Below, in pieces: positions 57,145 to 64,000 of a DNA stretch of 64,000 nt (its first letter is position 1; each line of letters opens with the position of its first letter). The DNA comes from Thermodesulfovibrionia bacterium. Its GTDB lineage: Bacteria > Nitrospirota > Thermodesulfovibrionia > UBA6902. The translations under genes and the position numbers were made by a program. A model generated the notes under the pieces. The model had not been told where the DNA came from and did no database searches. It saw only the letters and a list, made by a program, of their open reading frames with translations. Location of the stretch: assembly GCA_020053105.1 (NCBI GenBank), contig JAGVNU010000084.1, positions 1-64,000 of the forward strand, in the 5' to 3' direction.

Positions 57145-58165
57145 GTCGAAAGTTAAAAAAGGCGGGAAGACGACTATCTTCTATATCACAGGCAACGCCT
57201 TCAAACTTGCTCAGAAACTGAAAGGACTTCATCCTGATGCGCAGATTGTTAAATTCACGTCCGCAGGGGCAATTCATGAATTCCCCCTGCAATGGCGGGA
57301 ATCCAGAAACATCATCTTTATCATGGCAACAGGAATTGTCGTGAGGACAATCGCGCCGCTGCTTAAAGATAAAAGGACAGATCCTGCGGTAGTCGTCCTT
57401 GATGAAAAGGGACGGCATGCCATCAGTCTGCTGAGCGGACATCTAGGAGGGGCGAACAAGCTGGCCGCAGAAATAGCTGACTTCCTGGGTGCACAGGCAG
57501 TGATCACAACTGCTTCGGACGTGCAGGGCAGGACAGCGCTGGATATCTGGGCGGATGAGAGAGGTCTTTATGTAGAAGATTATGAGAGGCTGAAACGTCT
57601 GAGCGCAAAGATCGTAAACGGTAAACGCGTAAAGGTGTATACAGGCAATTCCATTGTCCTGCCGGGAGTGCCCGACGAATTTAACATCGTTGAATCATCA
57701 AATATAGCTGAAATAGTTATTTCTGAAGCGCTGTATAAAAGAAAGACCCTTTACATGAGACCCCGGAACCTTTTTGCGGGGATAGGCTGCAACAGAGGCA
57801 CGACAAGAGATGAAATCCAGAATGAATTCACATCACTCCTCAAAGAAAACAGGCTGTCCGCTCATTCCATAGCAGGCATTGCCTCCATTGATCTTAAAAA
57901 AGATGAAGAGGGGCTGCTTGAGTTCGCTGATGATAATGGTTTGCCAATCCGGTTTTTCCCCGGAGACGCGCTTAATGCAGTGGCGGATGAGCTGGGCATC
58001 AAACAATCAAAACAGGTCATGGCCGCGACCGGTGCAGTTGCCGTATCCGAGCCAGCTGCAGTATTGGCAGCAAGACAGGCGTCTGACAGGGTCGATATAA
58101 TTATTCCAAAAGTAAAAAGGGGGAATGTAACATTATCAATCGCAAAGGCAAAGTTAACGTTGTAG
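57128..58165 (+). CDS. cbiG: Cobalt-precorrin-5A hydrolase
   Basis: 'IIFIMATGIVVRTIAPLLKDKRTDPAVVVLDEKGRHAISLLSGHLGGANKLA', 'FAGIGCNRGTTRDEI'. Confidence 0.96.
   Translation: MSTESKSKVKKGGKTTIFYITGNAFKLAQKLKGLHPDAQIVKFTSAGAIHEFPLQWRESRNIIFIMATGIVVRTIAPLLKDKRTDPAVVVLDEKGRHAISLLSGHLGGANKLAAEIADFLGAQAVITTASDVQGRTALDIWADERGLYVEDYERLKRLSAKIVNGKRVKVYTGNSIVLPGVPDEFNIVESSNIAEIVISEALYKRKTLYMRPRNLFAGIGCNRGTTRDEIQNEFTSLLKENRLSAHSIAGIASIDLKKDEEGLLEFADDNGLPIRFFPGDALNAVADELGIKQSKQVMAATGAVAVSEPAAVLAARQASDRVDIIIPKVKRGNVTLSIAKAKLTL
57263..57290. repeat. Palindromic repeat, family A, in frame in cbiG
   Basis: gcaggggcaattcatgaattccccctgc encoding AGAIHEFPL, followed by an ATTCCC-type half 'ggcgggaatccagaaa'. 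Confidence 0.9.
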
Positions 58166-58899
58166 GGATAGGACCCGGCAGTCCGGACCATATTACTCCT
58201 GCTGCAAAAAAGGCAATCGAAGACGCTGATATTATAGTCGGCTATAAAACATATCTCGATCTGATACGGGACCTGATCAGGGACAAAGAGGTAATGTCTT
58301 CAGGCATGCGGCAGGAAGTGGACAGGTGTGCGAAGGCTGTGGAACTTGCGCGGGATGGGAAAACAGTCGCTGTTATCTGCAGCGGCGATCCCGGGATTTA
58401 TGCAATGGCGGGACTGGTGTTTGAGGTATTAAGCCGTCAGCAATCAGCGGTCAGCGGTCAGCCGGATGTTGAAATCATCCCCGGCATCCCGGCGCTTTCC
58501 GCATGCGCGGCCAGGCTTGGGGCTCCGCTTATGCATGATTTTGCCGCAGTCAGCCTGAGCGACCTGCTTACCCCATGGGGATTAATTGAGAAGCGGCTTG
58601 AAGCAGCTGCCTCCGCTGACTTTGTAATAGTCATTTATAACCCCAAGAGTAAGGGCAGGCAGGACCATATTAAAAAGGCGAGGGACATTATTTTAAATCA
58701 CAGGAGTCCGGATACGCCTGTCGGGATTGTAAAAGGCGCTACAAGAGAGAATGAAACAGTGGCCATAACCGATCTGCAAAACATGCTCGATAATGAAATA
58801 GACATGCAGAGCACGGTCATCATCGGCAACTCGAACACGTTCACGTGGGAAGGCCGGATGGTGACGCCAAGGGGATACTCGAAGAAGTATAAAATTTAA
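58132..58899 (+). CDS. cbiH: Cobalt-precorrin-3B C17-methyltransferase (apparent ATT/ATC start)
   Basis: 'INRKGKVNVVGIGPGSPDHITPAAKKAIEDADIIVGYKTY...SGDPGIYAMAGLVFEV'; no ATG/GTG/TTG between the in-frame stop at 58084 and the SAM-binding motif. Confidence 0.9.
   Translation: MINRKGKVNVVGIGPGSPDHITPAAKKAIEDADIIVGYKTYLDLIRDLIRDKEVMSSGMRQEVDRCAKAVELARDGKTVAVICSGDPGIYAMAGLVFEVLSRQQSAVSGQPDVEIIPGIPALSACAARLGAPLMHDFAAVSLSDLLTPWGLIEKRLEAAASADFVIVIYNPKSKGRQDHIKKARDIILNHRSPDTPVGIVKGATRENETVAITDLQNMLDNEIDMQSTVIIGNSNTFTWEGRMVTPRGYSKKYKI
58433..58463. repeat. 7-bp tandem repeat (family B), in frame in cbiH
   Basis: ccgtcag caatcag cggtcag cggtcag. Confidence 0.9.
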
Positions 58900-59020
58900 A
58901 TAAGCATTGACATCCTTTAAAATAAACTGTTATAAAACGGCTTACGTGGGCAGGCGTTCTAACTTCTGATATAATTAAAGTATAAAATCTTATCACCGAT
59001 AGATATTGTAGGACACTAAT

Positions 59021-59590
59021 ATGATAGAGACATCCACCATAATTGAGGCGATACACTATCTTCTTAAGAAACTGGAAAAAGCCGATAAAATCAAACTAGT
59101 CAAGTTAATATATCTTGCCGATAAGTATCATCTTATCCGCTACGGACGAACTATCACTAATGATGATTATTATGCTATGGAGCATGGGCCGGTTGGGGCA
59201 ACGGTTAAGGATGTCCTCAGCTTTGACCATTTTAATATTCCTTCCAAAACATTTAAATATCTCTCTACGTTAATTAATAAGGATGATAAGAACGGTTTCA
59301 GAATAAATCAAGATGTAAAGATAACCTACGATATGTTATCTGATACTGACAAAGAGGCCCTGGATTTTGTTATTGAGAAATTCGGTAAAATGGGACCGTG
59401 GAAGTTACGCGATTATACACATCAATATCCTGAATGGTATCAATACAAAGACTTGTTTGAAAATAAGTTGACGCGAAGAGAACGTATCGAGACTAAAGAG
59501 CTTTTATCTACATTAAGAGATGACCCCCTATCTATGCCTCGTAAACATGTCAAAGAGTCGGAAAAAATTCTGACAGGCAAATTTGACTGA
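59021..59590 (+). CDS. Panacea (DUF4065)-type putative antitoxin
   Basis: 'IIEAIHYLLKKLEKADKIKLVKLIYLADKYHLIRYGRTITNDDYYAMEHGPVGATVKDVL'. Confidence 0.8.
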   Translation: MIETSTIIEAIHYLLKKLEKADKIKLVKLIYLADKYHLIRYGRTITNDDYYAMEHGPVGATVKDVLSFDHFNIPSKTFKYLSTLINKDDKNGFRINQDVKITYDMLSDTDKEALDFVIEKFGKMGPWKLRDYTHQYPEWYQYKDLFENKLTRRERIETKELLSTLRDDPLSMPRKHVKESEKILTGKFD

Positions 59591-59592
59591 TT

Positions 59593-60039
59593 GTGGACAT
59601 ACCGCCTGATTTCGTTGCTAAAACCTTGGCAGGATTCTGTGTATGCTACTTCAAAAATACTACTCATGACCCGGACGCACCACCTCATTATCATATAACC
59701 GTACCCATTAGTGACGATTCGAGTCTGCTGTTATGTATTATCACTTCTCAGATTGAAAACAAAGCCTGGTATTACCATAAAACCAAAGAGGCTGCGGCAT
59801 CGAGTCTTGTTCTGGTGGATAAAAGTGATTTACCTTTTCTGAAAAAGGCTAGTGTTATTGACTGCAATCAACCGATGCTCATATACAAAAACAAGTTTGG
59901 CAAAATAATTGATCCAGACAATAAGTTTGAAGTTGTATCACGAAATATTCCCGAAGAAATTAAGGAGAAAATTGTTCAAGCTATAAAAGTCAGTCCGGTT
60001 GTGAAGCCGTTTATCAAGAAGCTCTTACGTTATCCTTAA
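59593..60039 (+). CDS. Putative partner toxin of the Panacea protein (hypothetical)
   Basis: 148 aa, GTG start 2 nt after the Panacea stop; 'PHYHITVPISDDSSLLLCIITSQIENKAWYYHKTKEAAASSLVLVDKSDLPFLKKASVIDCNQ'. Confidence 0.6.
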   Translation: MDIPPDFVAKTLAGFCVCYFKNTTHDPDAPPHYHITVPISDDSSLLLCIITSQIENKAWYYHKTKEAAASSLVLVDKSDLPFLKKASVIDCNQPMLIYKNKFGKIIDPDNKFEVVSRNIPEEIKEKIVQAIKVSPVVKPFIKKLLRYP

Positions 60040-60292
60040 AGAAGAGATTATTTTCTAAACTTCACAACTTCATATTTGCTATAATCTTAAGAAGTTAATA
60101 TTTCTTCACGCTGAGGTATTATCAAAAGGGCCAATATTGGTTTAACTTTGCCTCGTTTGTTTCTGAAGATAAGAGAGCAACAAATGAAAAATATCTGGAC
60201 TTTTCCAGAACATCTAATTTAACGAATTAAAAGTATGTGTGATAACTTGAAGTTGATTAGCTACACCAAGACCGCATGGGAAGATTATCGCA

Positions 60293-60466
60293 TTACCCGT
60301 AATCCCTCCCCTTGAAATCCAAAATCAAATTATCGCGCTGATTGAAGAAGAACAGAAGCTTTTGGAGGCGAACAGGAAGCTGATTGAGATTTTCGAGGGG
60401 AAGATAAAGACAAAGATCGCAGAGTGTGGGGTGAGTAGATTAGAATGTCATGTTGATATAGAATAA
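60293..60466 (+). pseudogene. Type I restriction specificity subunit (hsdS) C-terminal remnant
   Basis: 'LPVIPPLEIQNQIIALIEEEQKLLEANRKLIEIFEGKIKTKIAECGV...*' with no upstream gene. Confidence 0.75.
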
Positions 60467-60498
60467 ATAAAAAGGCCTGTAAGTAAAGGAGGTGCGTG

Positions 60499-60687
60499 AT
60501 GGGTGTTGCCGCAACAAAGAAAATCAATCCTGAAGATTACATTCTTTCAGTCCTTTCTCCCGAAGAACGGCTAAATGCTGCCTTTAAAGTAGCGGAAGAA
60601 GCATTTAAAGGCACGAAGCTTACCATGAAGGATGTTGACTCTGCTGTAAAAAAAGTCAGGAGGAAGGCTTACGCAAAAAAGAAATAA
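60499..60687 (+). CDS. Small putative antitoxin
   Basis: 62 aa immediately upstream of, and overlapping, a PIN-type ORF. Confidence 0.55.
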   Translation: MGVAATKKINPEDYILSVLSPEERLNAAFKVAEEAFKGTKLTMKDVDSAVKKVRRKAYAKKK

Positions 60688-61093
60688 GATAGTCGTAGAT
60701 ACGGGAGTGCTTATTTCCGCCTTTGCTTTTGATGGTGTCCCTGAACGCACTGTCAAGAAAGCGTTTGCGGAAGGGGAAATTTATGTATCACCTGCCCTTC
60801 TAGGAGAATATAGGGCAGTGCCGTTAGCACTTGAATCAGAGGGGAAAATTACCCGCCTGCAGGTAAAGGCCTTAATTACAGGCATTGCCGCATTTGTGTC
60901 TGCTGCAAAAATTGTTTTGCCACGCAAACGTTTGAAGCTCTGCCGGGATCTAAAAGATAATATGGTTCTTGAATGCTGCTATGAAGCAAAAGCTGCTTTC
61001 TTGATAACAGGAGACAGGGACCTTCTCGATTTAACAGTTATTCCATTTGATTTGAAGATACTGACGCCCAAAGAATATTTGGAACATGATTAA
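60680..61093 (+). CDS. PIN-domain putative toxin (start codon unclear)
   Basis: Open frame 'RNKIVVDTGVLISAFAFDGVPERTVKKAF...ITGDRDLL'; ORF track starts at GTG 60707, which would remove the conserved first Asp. Confidence 0.75.
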   Translation, partial: RNKIVVDTGVLISAFAFDGVPERTVKKAFAEGEIYVSPALLGEYRAVPLALESEGKITRLQVKALITGIAAFVSAAKIVLPRKRLKLCRDLKDNMVLECCYEAKAAFLITGDRDLLDLTVIPFDLKILTPKEYLEHD

Positions 61094-62339
61094 TAGAGAA
61101 GCCTTCGCCGAAGATTTAATCAAACAATCTAAAACCGCCTTTCTCTGGGATGAATCATTCCTCTGGGGCCTCATGGCGTACAAGGCACTGAAAGGTCTTG
61201 GCCTTCCTTTCGATCTCATTAAAGCTGAAGACATAAAGACCGGGGCATTAAATAATTATAAAATGCTTTTTGTCCCCGGCGGCTGGGCGTCCAATAAAAT
61301 CAAGGCGCTCGGTGAAACCGGCACAATGGCCATCCGGAATTTCGTCTCTGACGGCGGCAGTTACCTTGGTTTCTGCGGGGGCGCCGGGCTGGCGACTACA
61401 GGCAAAGACGGCATTGGTTTATTGAATATAAAGCGAAGACCGACAAAGGAACGGGTGCCGAGTTTCAGCGGCAGGATTGAATTAAATGTTAATGAACATC
61501 CGATATGGGGAGGGGGCAAGGCATGCCTTACCCCTGCAATATTCCATGCATGGTGGCCTTCGCAATTTATCGTTGAAGATGAAAACATGAGGATACTCGC
61601 AACGTATGGGGATCCGCTTCCTGATGCCTTCAGTTCTGATTTGAATGTCGGTGATGTTGAGTCTGACAGCCGATGGGAAGAGCTTGAAAAAGTTTATCAG
61701 ATAAACCTTAATCCCAATAGACTAAAAAATGAACCAGCTGTCATTGAAGGTACATACGGCAAAGGGAAGGTCATTTTATCCCTTGTGCATTTTGACACGC
61801 CGGATGATCACAATGGTCAGCAGGTTTTATTGAATCTATGGGAGTATCTTGCTGGAGAAAAGACGGATATCACAAACGATCCCGTTAAGAACAGCGTTAA
61901 TCCTGGCGTAGGGGCACGGCGCGCCGTGCCCCTACAAATTTGCGCTGACTTGATCTCTGTCGGTGAGCGGAACTTTCTCTGGTTCTGGAGGAATTCCATG
62001 CTGCTGCAGTGGAGGCGTGGCGTTCGAGGGCTTGAGTACAACACGTTATATATAATGATGAAAGAGATTACGGAATTAAAAAGTAGGGGCGTATTGCAAT
62101 ACACACCTACCGCTGGTCGATTACAAGATTTGCTCGTGCCCTTTATTGAAAAGGCAAAGCGCCTTTTACTTTTAGAGCGTTATGCTCTGCAGAAGGGCCA
62201 CATCACATACGAGCGCTGTGATGATCCTGAAATTCAAGAATTAAGAGTAGAATTATTCTCTGAATCAAAAAGCCACGGCGGAAAGTTCAAGGAGTTGATT
62301 GATGAGGTTGACAGGCTTTTATTTTTATTGCTGACTTAA
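61086..62339 (+). CDS. BPL_N-domain (class I GATase-like) protein
   Basis: 'KTAFLWDESFLWGLMAYKALKGLGLPFDLIKAEDI...MLFVPGGWASNKI...FVSDGGSYLGFCGGAGLA'. Confidence 0.8.
   Translation: MINREAFAEDLIKQSKTAFLWDESFLWGLMAYKALKGLGLPFDLIKAEDIKTGALNNYKMLFVPGGWASNKIKALGETGTMAIRNFVSDGGSYLGFCGGAGLATTGKDGIGLLNIKRRPTKERVPSFSGRIELNVNEHPIWGGGKACLTPAIFHAWWPSQFIVEDENMRILATYGDPLPDAFSSDLNVGDVESDSRWEELEKVYQINLNPNRLKNEPAVIEGTYGKGKVILSLVHFDTPDDHNGQQVLLNLWEYLAGEKTDITNDPVKNSVNPGVGARRAVPLQICADLISVGERNFLWFWRNSMLLQWRRGVRGLEYNTLYIMMKEITELKSRGVLQYTPTAGRLQDLLVPFIEKAKRLLLLERYALQKGHITYERCDDPEIQELRVELFSESKSHGGKFKELIDEVDRLLFLLLT
61908..61935. repeat. Perfect 28-bp palindrome, family A, in frame in CDS 61086..62339
   Basis: gtaggggcacggcgcgccgtgcccctac encoding VGARRAVPL. 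Confidence 0.97.
62083..62110. repeat. Palindromic repeat, family A, in frame in CDS 61086..62339
   Basis: gtaggggcgtattgcaatacacacctac encoding SRGVLQYTPT. Confidence 0.92.
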
Positions 62340-63823
62340 AGGACCTCGAGCGTCTTTATCAGTGCCTCTGCCTTTTTCAGCGTCTCATAATACTCCCTTT
62401 CCGGGTCTGAATCAGCCACAATGCCCGCGCCTGCCTGGACATAGGCGACATTATCTTTTATCACAAACGTCCTGATGATGATGTTCAGGTCCATATCGCC
62501 GGTGAAGCTTATATACCCGATGGAGCCTGTGTAGGGACCCCGAACAACCGGCTCAAGCTCGTCAATGATTTCCATGCACCTTACTTTTGGCACCCCTGTT
62601 ATTGTGCCTCCGGGGAATGTCGCCCTTATGGCATCAAAGCAGTCCCTGCCTTTGGCCAGGGTCCCTCTGATGTTTGAAACGATATGGATGACGTGGGAAT
62701 ACTCCTCTGTAATCATAAGCTCATCGACCTCCACTGTGCTGTAATCCGAAATCTTGCCGAGGTCGTTTCTCTCAAGGTCAATCAGCATGAGGTGTTCCGC
62801 CCTTTCTTTTTCATTCAGCAGGAGGTCGGTCTTCATCTTGATGTCACCTTCCGCGTTCTTTCCCCTCGGTCTTGTCCCTGCAATCGGTCTTGTTTCTACA
62901 ATATTTCCGGCGACCCTTACAAGCCTCTCAGGAGAAGAGCTTGCGATGCAGTAATCTCCCATATTTATATACCCTGCAAACGGGGACGGATTTATGCCGC
63001 TTAAGACTTTGTATATCTGCCAGGGCTTAACATCTCCAATGTGCGCTGAAACCCTCTGCGACAGGTTTGCCTGGAATATGTCCCCGGCCTTTATATATTC
63101 CTTTGCCCGTTTGACTATGTCCATGTAATTTTTTTTCCCCATCTCGTGCCGGACTGAAATCGATGTTTTCAGTTTGCCTCCGGCCCCCATCCCCTTCGGC
63201 GTTTCTAATGAAATCTTTTTGCGCAGGCTGCTGATTTTTTCACAGGCCTTATCATAATAAAGACCCCAGTCATCTATATTTGATACGGCCTCAGTGACTA
63301 TTTCCCCGACTGCGGGGCAGGACAGAATATATGTCTTACGAAGTTTATGGTCAAAGGCAATTACAGTATCAAACATCATAAAGTGAGCGTCAGGGATATT
63401 CAGGTCATCCATGGCGGTCTTCGGCAGTTTTTCAAAATAGTGAACAAAATCATAACTGATCATCCCGGCTGCTCCCCCGGCAAAGGGTGGAAGGTCTTTG
63501 GGCGCATTAATCCTGTAGCGGTCCATCAACTCTTTCAGTTTTTTAAGTGGGTGTGTTGAAAATACAGTTTCTTTGCCCCTGCAGCTTACTTCAATCTTCC
63601 CATTTTTTACCATGAATACAAGAAAAGGTTCTGTCCCGATAAAAGAATATCTGGCAATATTCTCAGGACCTTTTATGCTCTCAAGGAGGACACTGAATGG
63701 GGCGTCTAAATGTTCGTAAATCTGCTGAGGGGGTGAAAACGGCAATTCTGTATAGAGAGGAGAAATATTGCCGGCGTTCGCGTCTTCTATAAATATATTT
63801 TTGGAGGGAAAGATATTGAGCAT
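62336..63823 (-). CDS. trpE: Anthranilate/aminodeoxychorismate synthase component I
   Basis: 'FQANLSQRVSAHIGD', 'ASSSPERLVRV', 'ETRPIAGTRPRG', 'ATFPGGTITGVPKVRCMEIIDELE'. TrpE vs PabB not resolved. Confidence 0.88.
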   Translation of the reverse strand: MLNIFPSKNIFIEDANAGNISPLYTELPFSPPQQIYEHLDAPFSVLLESIKGPENIARYSFIGTEPFLVFMVKNGKIEVSCRGKETVFSTHPLKKLKELMDRYRINAPKDLPPFAGGAAGMISYDFVHYFEKLPKTAMDDLNIPDAHFMMFDTVIAFDHKLRKTYILSCPAVGEIVTEAVSNIDDWGLYYDKACEKISSLRKKISLETPKGMGAGGKLKTSISVRHEMGKKNYMDIVKRAKEYIKAGDIFQANLSQRVSAHIGDVKPWQIYKVLSGINPSPFAGYINMGDYCIASSSPERLVRVAGNIVETRPIAGTRPRGKNAEGDIKMKTDLLLNEKERAEHLMLIDLERNDLGKISDYSTVEVDELMITEEYSHVIHIVSNIRGTLAKGRDCFDAIRATFPGGTITGVPKVRCMEIIDELEPVVRGPYTGSIGYISFTGDMDLNIIIRTFVIKDNVAYVQAGAGIVADSDPEREYYETLKKAEALIKTLEVL

Positions 63824-63869
63824 CGATTATGAAGGTACGACTAAATAATGTTAGTTGTTCGCCGGTTTA

Positions 63870-64000
63870 TTATAAGTCTGATATTTCATCCTCAATTCTT
63901 TTCAAAGCGCCGATTGGATCAGGCTGCGAGGTCACAGCCCTTCCAATTACAAGGTAATCCGCCCCCATCTGCACGGCCTTTCTTGGTGTCATTGCCCTCT
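63870..64000 (-). CDS. pyrF: Orotidine 5'-phosphate decarboxylase, C-terminal part (runs off the window)
   Basis: 'RAMTPRKAVQMGADYLVIGRAVTSQPDPIGALKRIEDEISDL*'. Confidence 0.88.
   Translation of the reverse strand, partial: RAMTPRKAVQMGADYLVIGRAVTSQPDPIGALKRIEDEISDL

Noticed and set aside
60656-60690. Classical -1 slippery site (A AAA AAG) in the antitoxin feeding the PIN frame
   Set aside because: Heptamer is in phase, but a -1 shift leads to GAA ATA AGA TAG (stop); the PIN ORF lies in the +1 frame.
29188-62110. Palindromes as a CRISPR array
   Set aside because: Copies are dispersed over >30 kb with no regular spacers and no cas genes.

Overview
The window looks like a chromosomal segment of a Gram-negative anaerobe or facultative anaerobe. 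A Nitrospirota/Thermodesulfovibrionia-like origin is only a guess from gene content. It has four parts. (1) About 0-17.5 kb is an AT-rich surface-polysaccharide/glycolipid island of membrane glycosyltransferases, methyltransferases, a DegT aminotransferase, an epimerase and GT2 enzymes, bordered by a decayed IS21-type istA/istB remnant. (2) About 17.6-37.4 kb is housekeeping: MBL hydrolase, HDAC-like protein, hisC, hisB, CNNM/CorC, an ICDH/IPMDH-family enzyme, a hybrid kinase plus HD-GYP regulator, ubiX, rsmG, ubiE, uvrC, APH, IMPase, pgk, an APS-kinase-like protein and YjbQ. (3) About 37.4-58.9 kb is a long anaerobic cobalamin biosynthesis and cobalt uptake locus with two cobalamin riboswitches (cobU-T-S-C, cbiP, cbiB, cobD, cbiA, a cbiX-cbiC fusion, OM protein, cbiM, a CbiN-like gene, cbiQ, cbiO, cbiD, cbiET, cbiL, HD protein, cbiF, cbiG, cbiH). 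(4) About 59-64 kb is an accessory tail with a Panacea-type TA candidate, an hsdS scrap, a PIN-type TA candidate and a BPL_N protein, followed by trpE/pabB and the end of pyrF. The most interesting observations are: (a) an unannotated 45-aa TTG-start peptide plus a radical SAM/SPASM enzyme between the cobalt ABC transporter and cbiD, which looks like a RiPP-type system; (b) about 21 copies of a ~28-bp palindrome family (GTAGGGGC-variable core-GCCCCTAC), about 16 of them read in frame inside conserved genes and never in the frame that would expose TAG; (c) a second family of degenerate 7-bp-period repeats, also in frame, which appears to have built the CbiM signal peptide. All calls come from reading the sequence by eye, with no database searches.
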